NCBI GenBank assembly: GCA_947646735.1
Contig: CANTFK010000229.1
Location: 1 to 20,896 of the forward strand
Origin: Peronospora farinosa
Taxonomy: Eukaryota > Oomycota > Peronosporomycetes > Peronosporales > Peronosporaceae
Direction: 5' to 3'
Length of the DNA stretch: 20,896 nucleotides
The position numbers and the translations under genes were made by a program. Below the pieces are notes generated by a model. That model was not told the origin of the DNA, did no database searches, and saw only the letters and a list, made by a program, of their open reading frames with translations. The first letter of the stretch is position 1. The number at the start of each line of letters is the position of its first letter. This document shows positions 7,867 to 15,117 of this stretch, piece after piece.

Positions 7867-9375
7867 ATTTGTCATCTTCTCGAGTTTCTCCGGGAACATC
7901 CCTGCATGCTTGGCTGGGTTGTACCATTGACGGAACAAATTGTAGAACTCCTCCATCTGGCACTTCCCAATCTCGTGAATCTCTCCACAACCCCGGCATA
8001 CAAACAGGCAGCGATCGGATGGGTGACCCTTCCTTCCACAGCGGTCGCAGGTCAATCTTTTCCAGCAATTCAGATCTCCATGTTTCTTGGACCCGCAATA
8101 TGCACATCTCGTGTTTGGGGTCGCTGATGATGGGCCGGGTCGCTGGTCTACTGCCTGGCGATGTTGGTCGGCCTCTCTAGTCGGTAGATTCTTTGAGAAC
8201 CTCACACTTGGGTCCCTCCCCGCTTCTTTCTCCATAAGGTAGACTCGTCTTAGATCTCCTTCGTTCTCCGAGGAGTCTGGACTGGAATCTTCAGAGCTCG
8301 AGTCTTCCAGGGGCGTCCGTACTGCATGTATGGAGCGGCGGTTCATATCTCTCGGCCTGTCTGGTAGTGCAGGTGTCTTCTGACGAAACTTGTTTGATCC
8401 AAACAGCATCTTGCCTCGTCTTGCTTTCGTCCGCTGACATGCTGTCAATACTTCCTCCAATTCTTCCACGTCCGCCAGACGCAACATAGTCAACTTGTCT
8501 GCTAGCTCTGGGTCGTCCACCGTCAAAATGTAGTGATCGACATGGTCCTTCTGAACCTTGGGCGACCCATCCTTAATCTTCATCTTCGCCCTGAGTCCAA
8601 GCACATTCAGGCGGTACACATAATCCAGCGGGGTCTCTTCCGACCTTTTCTTCGCATGGTAGTACTGGCGGACGACCGGTACCCCCGTGCCACAGAGCCG
8701 AATCATGAACTCTTGGATTAAGTCCTTCCAGTTTCCTCGGACTGAGCGACCCAGTTGACGATACCAATTCTGTGCCGGTCCAGTCAGCAATCCTCCAAAA
8801 ACGAGACATCGTTCATCGTCTGGTGCTTGGTCTCTTATAAATGCTGCCTTGACCGTCGATACCCAGCTGCGCGCTCTGTCTTCGTCTTGGTCTCTTCCAT
8901 GAAATTCTTTAAGGTGCGAGGTTGCCGATAGTTTGATGCGAGGGACCATATTTGGCATCTGTCCCAGCGCTGCGTTCGCCATCATCGACTGAGGTCCCCT
9001 CAAATCCATGTTGTCAGGGTTGAACTCACAGGAACCGACGGATTCCATATCGACGTCGGTCATCGTATGGCCTCTTGGCATTTGTATGCCTGGATACTGG
9101 TCATGGTGAGCGGTCTTCCTTTGCGCCTCTGGTCTTACTTCTGCTACACTCCCGTTGGGGTGTGCCCGCGGTACTTGGCGTTCATTCAAAAATCTTGCCA
9201 TCGCCGCGTCGAAGAGGTCCGCGTCGAAGAGGGTCTGCAGATCAGGTAGGTCCTTCCCCCCCAGCATCTTCGTCACGGGGCAGAGCAAATTCCAACTTTT
9301 TCTCGTGCTGATTTCCCATTGGTTGAAAACCGGAATGATTTTCATTCTTGCCACGCGTCGCCGTTCCGAGACCAC
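7864..9375 (-). CDS. Element A gag (capsid and nucleocapsid)
   Basis: Gag packages element RNA into cytoplasmic virus-like particles. The capsid segment includes LKEFHGRDQDEDRARSW (~155-171), CLVFGGLLTGPAQNWYRQLG (~190-210) and a Ser/Asp-rich linker (~355-375). At the C-terminus are two classical zinc knuckles CX2CX4HX4C (C424-C437 and C443-C456) and a third, CX2CX3HX4C (C460-C472). It ends in EFYNLFRQWYNPAKHAGM, matching the B gag (EFYNLIRQWYVPTKHAGM). The ATG at 9375 is probably not the original start: the segment homologous to B's LGPSGAA motif lies upstream in another frame (to 9448), so the N-terminus is frameshifted. Pol follows in the -1 frame. Confidence 0.9.
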   Translation of the reverse strand: MVSERRRVARMKIIPVFNQWEISTRKSWNLLCPVTKMLGGKDLPDLQTLFDADLFDAAMARFLNERQVPRAHPNGSVAEVRPEAQRKTAHHDQYPGIQMPRGHTMTDVDMESVGSCEFNPDNMDLRGPQSMMANAALGQMPNMVPRIKLSATSHLKEFHGRDQDEDRARSWVSTVKAAFIRDQAPDDERCLVFGGLLTGPAQNWYRQLGRSVRGNWKDLIQEFMIRLCGTGVPVVRQYYHAKKRSEETPLDYVYRLNVLGLRAKMKIKDGSPKVQKDHVDHYILTVDDPELADKLTMLRLADVEELEEVLTACQRTKARRGKMLFGSNKFRQKTPALPDRPRDMNRRSIHAVRTPLEDSSSEDSSPDSSENEGDLRRVYLMEKEAGRDPSVRFSKNLPTREADQHRQAVDQRPGPSSATPNTRCAYCGSKKHGDLNCWKRLTCDRCGRKGHPSDRCLFVCRGCGEIHEIGKCQMEEFYNLFRQWYNPAKHAGMFPEKLEKMTN

Positions 9376-9448
9376 TTGGCTCCTGCTCCGCGCTGCGCGC
9401 TCGGGCCTGGAGCAGCGCCGCTCCAGTAGGGCCTAGGGGAATCCTCAT
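9376..9448 (-). pseudogene. Element A gag, frameshifted N-terminal piece
   Basis: A frame opening with ATG at 9448 begins RIPLGPTGAALLQARARS, the counterpart of MSLGPSGAAFIRKRTTPIE in the B gag, which lies just before the region aligned with the start of 7864-9375. The frame runs on to a stop at 9242 but loses homology to gag at about 9375. One indel near there has therefore split the gag. The extent is approximate. Confidence 0.5.
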
Positions 9449-9575
9449 TACTGAGTCAGTCGACGATGATCCTTGTGCTCACTGCCCCACTACACTTTGG
9501 TCGCTCGACGGCAGGAGGTGTAGTGGACATTGCTTCGCCCCTGGGTGGACAGCGGCTCCATACATTTGAGGGTAG
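9449..9575. other. Element A leader segment without recognised coding content
   Basis: The segment lies between the two gag-related pieces. It contains a 9-bp inverted repeat (CCACTACAC at 9487-9495, GTGTAGTGG at 9518-9526). No protein motif is seen in any frame. Confidence 0.35.
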
Positions 9576-9599
9576 ACCGCGATGTCTTGAAGCTTCATC

Positions 9600-9675
9600 T
9601 GGCTGTCCCTGGATCTTCATCGTGGTCCCTTCCGCTAAATTCCTTCAGATCCGACGAGGCCAATAACCTGTCGTG
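9600..9675 (-). pseudogene. Second gag-like capsid fragment in the element A leader
   Basis: In one minus-strand frame the sequence reads LLASSDLKEFSGRDHDEDPG, a second version of the capsid motif found at ~155-165 of the A gag and in gags B and D. At DNA level it also resembles 428-468 of the D gag. It overlaps, in another frame, the last ten codons of the 170-codon ORF. It may be a duplication, or a piece of a related gag carried in by template switching. Confidence 0.55.
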
Positions 9676-10147
9676 TGTTTGTCGTCAGTGGTAGGTGCAC
9701 CTTTGCTGGCGTGGTACCGACTAGGATCGACAAACGCTTGTATATCTTCGCTAACGTCGTTGTGATTCTATCGATCCCCAGGAAAAGCAGGTTGTCCGGG
9801 TCGATCCTTCCTGCGACCTTGTTTGCTTCCCGACGAAGGGTGACCAGCGCAGTGATCGCGTCTGTGACGGTCTGCAGATGTGATAGGGTCGACACCGGTC
9901 CAGTAAGCTGACCTAGCAGCCGGATCTCGAGGGACTTCGCGACGGGATCGCTCTCCAGGAATGCGTTCAGCTTGCGTTTGTGGTAAGCCTTCGTGACGTC
10001 AGCGTCCGACCATGATGCCAGTCCAGACTTCTTGGGTCCTATCGACTTGGTGTTTCCTGCCGCCTTCATCCGGAACTTTGTCGGCTTGGACTGCGCGATC
10101 TTGGTTTGTTGTTTTTTCGGGGACCTTAGCCTCTCGGTTTTCGCCAT
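9635..10147 (-). CDS. Uncharacterised 170-codon ORF in the element A leader
   Basis: This ATG-started, uninterrupted ORF lies between the PBS/leader peptide and gag, on the element's coding strand. I do not recognise the protein. The first ~45 residues are rich in Lys/Arg (MAKTERLRSPKKQQ start), which suggests nucleic-acid binding. The middle (~75-150) looks helical with regularly spaced Leu/Ile (TDAITALVTLRREANKVAGR; DNLLFLGIDRITTTLAKIYK). A faint resemblance to the B gag region AGVFDAATLLECDHDQV leaves open that it is a diverged gag N-terminal domain. The last ~10 codons overlap a gag-like motif in another frame, so the authentic end may be earlier. There is no membrane segment or signal peptide. 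That it stays open in an otherwise broken element is notable. Confidence 0.5.
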   Translation of the reverse strand: MAKTERLRSPKKQQTKIAQSKPTKFRMKAAGNTKSIGPKKSGLASWSDADVTKAYHKRKLNAFLESDPVAKSLEIRLLGQLTGPVSTLSHLQTVTDAITALVTLRREANKVAGRIDPDNLLFLGIDRITTTLAKIYKRLSILVGTTPAKVHLPLTTNTRQVIGLVGSEGI

Positions 10148-10258
10148 CGGCTAATAGTCCTCTGGATCATGATAGGCATCATGACCCAAGGTGTCCTCTA
10201 CGAGGACATAGGGAGGGTATTTAGGTTTTTCTTCAATAAATTCAACCTCGACCATGTT

Positions 10259-10284
10259 GACCGGGCCCCTCCCAAGGCCCGGTC
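10259..10284. repeat. Leader hairpin 1 (9-bp perfect stem)
   Basis: GACCGGGCC (10259-10267) and GGCCCGGTC (10276-10284) are exact reverse complements around an 8-nt loop, in the non-coding leader between the PBS-proximal ORF and the 170-codon ORF. It could be an RNA packaging or dimerisation element; this is inferred from position only. Confidence 0.6.
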
Positions 10285-10315
10285 GGTCCTTCTATCCTTT
10301 GTTTGTTTCTTCTTA

Positions 10316-10344
10316 AGTCACTGACTATCGGTCTTCCAGTGACT
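10316..10344. repeat. Leader hairpin 2 (8-bp perfect stem)
   Basis: AGTCACTG (10316-10323) and CAGTGACT (10337-10344) pair exactly around a 13-nt loop. The loop contains the stop codon (10325-10327) of the short ORF that starts at the PBS. Confidence 0.55.
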
Positions 10345-10441
10345 CTTCGGTCTTGTGCTCCTTCTTGACATGAACATCTTTATTATCTTGGGACTCGCGG
10401 TGAAATCCCGCGTCTTCCGAAGATCCGGGCACGCGTACCAT
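10325..10441 (-). CDS. 38-codon ORF starting on the LTR/PBS junction (truncated gag N-terminus or leader ORF)
   Basis: The ATG is made of the single base after the LTR plus the first two bases of the PBS. The product begins MVRVPGSSEDAGFH and ends at a TAG. In element B the same position starts MVRVPGSSGDSGFH and runs on as a 382-codon gag frame. Differences between the two in this stretch include silent third positions (TCT/TCG, CAC/CAT). The following residues also resemble B (VKKEHKTEES versus IKTEPGIEASEAKES). It is either the original gag start, cut off by mutation, or a short upstream ORF. Confidence 0.6.
   Translation of the reverse strand: MVRVPGSSEDAGFHRESQDNKDVHVKKEHKTEESLEDR
10425..10440 (-). 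other. Primer binding site, element A
   Basis: One base inside the 5' LTR end, the minus strand reads TGGTACGCGTGCCCGG. It begins TGG as expected for pairing with a tRNA 3' CCA. Element B has the same site with one change (TGGTGCGCG). I cannot name the tRNA. Confidence 0.75.
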
Positions 10442-11521
10442 TGTGGTGGAGTGGGTTCTCAAAACTGTATGATGAGACCCCAAACCACTCACTGTGCCGG
10501 ACTGCCGACTGTCGGAGGGGGTACCCCGATGCCGCGTATGAACCTTCTCTCACCTTGTGTACCCGTCGGCTGGCGGGTTGCACTCTTCGGAGGACTTGGT
10601 GAAGATGTAGATGTCTGCCTTGAGGGAGGTAGACCTGGGGGGCCTCGAGTGGATATGCTTCACTCGGTGGGCCGGTAGATGGCCACTCGATCGACCTTGT
10701 CGAGAGTGGACTAAGAACCAAGTTCTTCAGGGGCGCTTGTCGTCCCTGGCCTTTTCCTTCGTGTTTCAGGGGTATGAACCACCTGACCTTTACGTTGCTC
10801 CCGGACCTTGAGGTGAGGGAGACCGCTTCCGATAGCGGGTCTTGGGAGGTGTTGCTACTCGAACGAGCTCACAGGCCAAATATGTCCTGGAGCTCTATTC
10901 GCCCTTGAACTTCGCTACGCAACTGTCTTCGACGGGGGTGCCAAAATATATCCCTTCCCGGAACAGTGAGTACCTTAGAACAAGTCCTTCTTGGGTGACG
11001 GAGTCGTGCCACGTAGATCGCAAATTGAGTAGTATTTAATATAGTCCTATCCTTTTAACTCCATTACTCTATCCTTGCCTGAGCTCTGATTCCTTGCGTC
11101 GAATGGTCTGATCCTTAAATTAACTGGTCCGGAGTGGCTGAACCCCGAGGGGCCGAGGTCGACCAACGAGGGACCCAGGTCGACCTATGAGGGACCCGGG
11201 TCTACCAACGAGGGGCCGCGTCGACCGATGATGGACCGGGTCTACCGACGAGGAGCCGAGGTCTACCGACGAGGAGCCGAAGTCTTCCGATGAGGGCTAT
11301 GGTCGACTCCCTTCGGTACAGGTTAAACAGTACCCTGGTAATGACCTCTCATTTGTTTGTATTTCACATTCTCAGCCAATGATCGCTTCACTCCGAGGTT
11401 CCCTTTATATCCGGTCCCTTCTCTCTAGTGCGTGGTCCCTTCTCCCTAGTCCACGGCCCCTTGTCCCTTCAATCCAACTGGCCCCTGGGTTCTTCACAAT
11501 TTAGGAAAGCACTTCACCACA
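10442..11521 (-). repeat. Element A 5' LTR (complete)
   Basis: It is 1080 bp, starting TGTGGTG and ending CACCACA (7-bp inverted termini), with the PBS beside its left edge. It would hold the promoter for minus-strand transcription. A TATA-like GGATATAAA lies on the minus strand at about 11403-11411. It carries the shared core block (10931-10963) and the minisatellite (11155-11301). It holds no gene. Open frames such as 10383-10721 minus are by-products. Beyond 11521 the sequence passes at once into LTR B. Confidence 0.88.
11155..11301. repeat. Minisatellite in right LTR A (about seven ~21-bp units)
   Basis: Units are of the form GGTCTACCGACGAGGAGCCG. It is homologous to 2486-2610, but unit number and unit sequence differ, while the rest of the LTR pair is about 98% identical. 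Confidence 0.85.
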
Positions 11522-11531
11522 TAAAAAATTG

Positions 11532-12517
11532 AACTCTGTTTAGTGTTAACCAATCAAATACTAAAACCTACGATTCTGCCTATCGTAGTCCAGATATATT
11601 ACCACGTGTCGTCCTTTTAAAAAAATCATATCTCGATTGTGGTTCACACCAAATACCTTCACCATCCCGATCCATCGGCGATCTTGCCTGATTCTTGGAT
11701 CGCGATCTAAATCAGGTCGCGTATAAATTCAGGATCGCGGCCGATTCATAATGCGTGATTCTTGTAAACTGGATCGCGGTTCTGAGTCAGATCACGGTTC
11801 TGAGTAGGATATCGGTTCTGAGTAGGATCTCGGTTCTGAACTGGGTCGCGATCCTGCACAATGTTTCGTAATCGAACCTTAATGTGTGATCCACATAACT
11901 TGAATCGCGATCTACACTTTACGAAAATTGTTTACTCGCTCTTCACAGTGAAATAACAGAATCATGGATCGCGGATTCACCTGAATACTAAGATTGCAGT
12001 GCGATCCAGACTTGGATCGCGGTGCTATCCAAACTCGATAGCAATAAGATATGTATCTCGGATCGTGATCTATCCATTACAATTAATAGAGGGCGCGATC
12101 CTCAATTTGCAAAATGCCACTATTTCACATTCAAGTAAAATCCGTACAATTTCAATACATCCAGTGTTTCAACCGAAACTGGAATCAAGTATATCCAAAC
12201 GGTGATCTATTCCATGGTAATCCAATATAACCTGAAATTGTAATCCATGTAACGATTAACGGTACTTTTACATTCGATCATCCATGAATTAAGATCGACT
12301 TCACTACACCCAATAAGTCATTTTAGTAAGTGACTTATTGGTGGACAGGGAGCCTATCGTTAGCGGGACAGGGATACAGCCGTTATGGGAAATGGATTCA
12401 ACCGTTATGGAAAGGGATCCAACCGTTAGAGAGAAAAGTCCCAATAAATCGGCTCTGGATTTATCGAGAAAATTATTGTATGGACTTAGCCAAAATTCTC
12501 TTATCGACTTTACCACA
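11532..12517 (-). repeat. Element B1 3' LTR (left, truncated by element A)
   Basis: It matches 18518-19503 at a constant offset of 6986 bp with no indel that I can see and about one substitution (11555/18541). It ends TACCACA. The first ~556 bp of the LTR (as in 17962-18517) are missing and LTR A stands in their place. The junction sequence TAAAAAATTG resembles GTAAAAG at the corresponding point of the intact LTR. It holds no gene; short frames at 11999-12205 and 12304-12516 recur in the other copy only through duplication. Confidence 0.9.
11771..11848. repeat. 18-bp tandem repeats with GATC cores in LTR B (left)
   Basis: About four units of the form GATCGCGGTTCTGAGTCA are present, with the core varying as GATCAC, GATATC and GATCTC. 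The same array is at about 18757-18834. Further GATCGCG / CGCGATC motifs are scattered through the LTR. Confidence 0.8.
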
Positions 12518-12532
12518 ATCGTCCCCTGCCCC
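12518..12532 (-). other. Polypurine tract, element B1
   Basis: On the minus strand, GGGGCAGGGGACGAT immediately precedes the LTR start TGTGGTA. This is the expected place and composition for the plus-strand primer. An identical copy is at 19504-19518. Confidence 0.75.
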
Positions 12533-12622
12533 GTTAGTCGACATACAGTGTCGATCTAATTGTGCATCGTCTGTCCAGTTAATATTCCTCGAGGTGTTTG
12601 TGAACTAGTAACACCTGTCGCC

Positions 12623-13382
12623 GCGCACCCGATCTTGGGCGGTATTGATCGCGAAAGTTAGACGCTCGGCATACTCATCTCAGTCTTGTTGATTAACGTC
12701 AGAGACATACATCTTTAATGCACGAGTCATAGTTTGCATCATACGCTGATCAGTTCCATTTGCTTGAGGTCGATATGCCATCGTTGCCCTTTGTTTCTGT
12801 CCAATAATTCGGTTAAATGCACGAAAAAAATCCGACATAAACCCGGGTTCTCGGTCATGACGTATTGCTTCACTAGCACCAAAACGACGGAAAACACACT
12901 CTTCATAATTTTTAGCGATAGTTTGGGCTGTTCGCGTTGAACTTGCTTTGGCGATCACGTAGCCAGAAAATAAATTCACCCAGATAAGTAACTCGGGTAT
13001 TTCCTTTGAACGATTTAGGCAGAGACGGTATGTGATCCATGGCGATAATTTGAAAAGGATAGGTAGTCCGTAGATTCCCCGGTGATCCTCCATCAATCAC
13101 GGGACTTCCCTTTCCAGTCTCACAGTCTTTGCATTGATTCACATAGCGTTGAACGCTTCGATACAAACCCCTCCAGTGAAAATGTGCCCTAATCCGCTGG
13201 TAGGTTCTTCCAATTCCTTGGTGACCCCCTTCCAAACTAGAATGATAGTGATGCAGAAAATCTTCTTGCAGATTTTCGGGTACCACCAGACGAGCGATTT
13301 TGTCCCGATCTTCGGATTTCGTTGTGGTCTCCGGGAAAAAAATTAGCAAATTATCTGTATCCACTTCATAATCATTAGCCAT
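12623..13382 (-). pseudogene. Element B1 integrase (truncated, catalytic Glu lost)
   Basis: The zinc finger (HHYHSSLEGGHQGIG, then CKDC) and core motifs AMDHIP and IRHDREPGF align with the element A integrase. The two frames 12912-13382 and 12680-13096 are one gene split by an extra base near 12993. In the third catalytic motif (NGTDQRM) the Glu of element A (NGTAERM) is Gln; the nearly identical second copy at 19609-19869 has Glu. At 12623, after a QDRVR motif, homology stops: the last ~250 residues of the A protein, including the GPF motif and chromodomain, are gone, and ~90 bp later the PPT begins. Confidence 0.85.
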
Positions 13383-13587
13383 GATTTCGCTTCCACGACC
13401 GTCAATGTCGAGATGTCACCGACCAAATGTGTTTTCAGATTAGCAATCCAACTTTTTTCGTCTTGGGCACGCTGTATGCGGTCACTTCTCATCTGCTGCA
13501 CAATTTTATCCTGCAAAATCTGTGGTTGTCGACGTTTTCTTCGTGGTGATCAGGTAATCGCCGCTATTTTAATTACTGATTGGTTTT
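13383..13587 (-). pseudogene. Element B1 RNase H-integrase linker remnant
   Basis: Broken frames align with element A's linker (QLRMDRIRDAQEEESWVREL): the minus strand here encodes an QMRSDRIQRAQDEKSWI-like segment followed by frameshifted sequence. It has no enzymatic domain. Confidence 0.55.
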
Positions 13588-14232
13588 TTAATGCTTCAGT
13601 GATTCATCCAACCAATTAAGCGTAATTAAATCTCGGCGATCCTCATCCGTAGTCACACTTGACCCCTCTTCTCGTTGCAATGCGATACTAGCCAATCGAT
13701 CTGCGCTCTGATTCCAATCGCGCTTCATATGCAGAAACTTATGAGCCGGCCACGACCGCAATTTCTCCAACGCTTTATGTCGCAATAATTGTAGACCTGA
13801 CGCTTTACAATCAATCTCACCACGCATTTGTCGTATCACCAAAATTGAGTCTCCACAAATTATGACTCGTTCCCTGTTCTGGTTTGCGAGTAATTCAAAA
13901 CCCAGCAACATGCCGTTGTATTCTGCTTCATTTACTGTTAGATCCGTTGAATATTTGGAAACTGCCTCCAAAATTGTCCACTCTGGTAATTGCCACACAA
14001 TAGCATTATAATCTCCACCTTTACGTTTTACTCGTGCCGATCCATCGAAACTGACGACCAAAAGACTTTCCTTCTTCCCCACGTTAGGAGGCGGCATACT
14101 TATAGTCCTTCTTGGCTGTTTCCGGGGGGCGATCGCAATTAGTACCTCATCGACTTCTTCACGGGTCATTATACTTGCCGCCAAAACTCCAAGTATTTCG
14201 TCTTCTCCTTTCTCACATTTCTTAATCTCCAA
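13588..14232 (-). CDS. Element B1 second RNase H domain
   Basis: This intact 214-codon stretch of pol has all four acidic residues: D63 (SFDGSA), E104 (NEAEY), D128 (CGDS) and D178 (NQSAD). It is homologous to residues ~35-165 of the large element A frame. The domain degrades the RNA strand of the RNA/DNA hybrid. The N-terminus (KKCEKGEDEILGVLAAS) is the linker after the degenerate first RNase H. An in-frame TGA at 14257 in place of a tryptophan codon separates them. The nominal start codon is mid-polyprotein. It ends at a stop just before the integrase linker. Confidence 0.85.
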   Translation of the reverse strand: MEIKKCEKGEDEILGVLAASIMTREEVDEVLIAIAPRKQPRRTISMPPPNVGKKESLLVVSFDGSARVKRKGGDYNAIVWQLPEWTILEAVSKYSTDLTVNEAEYNGMLLGFELLANQNRERVIICGDSILVIRQMRGEIDCKASGLQLLRHKALEKLRSWPAHKFLHMKRDWNQSADRLASIALQREEGSSVTTDEDRRDLITLNWLDESLKH

Positions 14233-14256
14233 CGTCCAAGTCGATAATAATGCGAC

Positions 14257-14781
14257 TCACCTTCCTAGTCTTCCATTAAGACCGGAGGATTGTACTAGCC
14301 AGGCCAGCGTTGAATAACGTGTAAAAACCTTTATCTCTCGCGAGGCTAGCATAGTATAGCATGTATCCAGAATCCGGAGAAGTTCTAACAACTCTTTCTC
14401 GACCATCCCGTAATTTATATCATTCGGCTTCAACGTCCGACTTGAAAATGTTACCGGCCAATATATGCCATCAAATTCCTGCAGCAAAGCCGCTGAAACC
14501 GCCCAATTTTTTGCGTAAACCACAATAACTGGAGGTCGATCTGGATCGAAGTGTTTGAGAATCGGGGTATCTGCGATCTTGGCTTCGAACATAGTAAACG
14601 CGATCATCCATTTGTCCCACCGAGTCCGACCATCTCGATCTGGATCGCCTCCTTTACTAAAGCCTTGATCTGTATCGCCCCCTACATCAGGGTCTCGATC
14701 TGGATTAGATTGATTCGTTTTTTGCCTGTCCCAATCGTTACTCCTTCTAACATCTTCAGCCAGTGTATTCATCTTATCCAA
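14257..14781 (-). pseudogene. Element B1 first RNase H domain (degenerate)
   Basis: From about residue 55 the frame gives WDKWMIAFTMFEAKIADTPI, HFDPDRPPVIVVYAKNWAVS, FSSRTLKPNDINYGMVEKEL and VFTRYSTLAWL, the Gypsy RNase H fold. The Asp normally in the TDAS-type motif is replaced (VYAKNW), and the VxTDH motif has Arg (VFTRYS). Element A shows the same losses, so they are ancestral and not recent decay. The first ~50 residues are a low-complexity Asp/Gly/Arg stretch (PDRDPDVGGDTDQGF). It ends at TGA 14257, where tryptophan is expected. Confidence 0.8.
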
Positions 14782-15117
14782 ACGGCGGATTCATGGAAAT
14801 TTCCTTCCCGTAACTCGTACAACACCGACGAATAAATCGCAAAATCTTTGATAAATCGGCTATAGTAATTCAAACTTCCTAGAAACGATTGCATCGATCG
14901 TAAGGTCTTTGAAAGGGATATTCACAAGTGATCCTAGATTTTTTGGATGTGCCTCTATTCCGGCGAGTGAAACTTGATGTCCCAAGTAATCTACCCTCCG
15001 TCGTCCCCAAAAACGTTTATTCAGACTTATCGACAAATTCCATTCGTCGCATATTTCTAGCAATCGTTTTACCTTATCGTATAAGGAGTTCCACGATGTA
15101 GCTGGAATCGGTATGTC
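14782..15117 (-). pseudogene. Element B1 RT thumb/connection
   Basis: The frame of 14860-15627 carries SWNSLYDKVKRLLEICDEWN, then LSISLN, RVDYLGHQVSLAGIEAHPKN, matching the thumb of A (CDYWNLSVS, VEYLGHRVS, GLEAHPKD). Below about 14910 the QSFLGSLNYYSRFI connection is in another frame, so there is a frameshift. All RT residues upstream of this point, including YIDD, are deleted; the join with the protease linker at about 15117 keeps the frame. Confidence 0.75.

Larger units (their letters stand above)
1773..11521 (-). mobile_element. Element A: near-complete Ty3/Gypsy LTR retrotransposon
   Basis: Two direct LTRs (1773-2610 and 10442-11521) enclose, in minus-strand order, PBS, leader, gag, protease, RT, RNase H (degenerate), second RNase H, integrase and chromodomain. 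The order protease-RT-RNase H-integrase places it in Ty3/Gypsy. By eye the shared ~720 bp of the LTRs differ at roughly 13-15 sites (about 98% identity), which suggests a fairly recent insertion. It is inactive: a one-base insertion near 7636, in-frame stops at 7117, 6229 and 5180, frameshifts near 5620 and 4900, gag breaks above 9375, and loss of the PPT and the end of the 3' LTR. The flanks do not form a target-site duplication (GATC on the left, TAAAA on the right). Confidence 0.9.

Noticed and set aside
7117..9375. Stop-codon readthrough as the route from gag to pol
   Set aside because: In the gag frame, sequence after the TAG meets a stop within ~35 codons and has no pol homology. The pol homology is in the -1 frame.
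10425..10440. A tRNA gene at the PBS
   Set aside because: Only the 3'-end complement is present; no cloverleaf can be drawn from the surrounding bases.
10383..10721. 112-codon frame in LTR A, repeated at 1741-2052
   Set aside because: Both copies are LTR sequence, so the repetition is LTR duplication. The frame runs out of the LTR through the PBS without homology.
11771..11848. Possible CRISPR-like array
   Set aside because: Units are contiguous 18-mers without spacers, inside a eukaryotic LTR.
11999..12608. Small frames duplicated at 18985-19594
   Set aside because: Identity comes from the duplicated LTR B. No protein features, and the frames are short and AT-rich.
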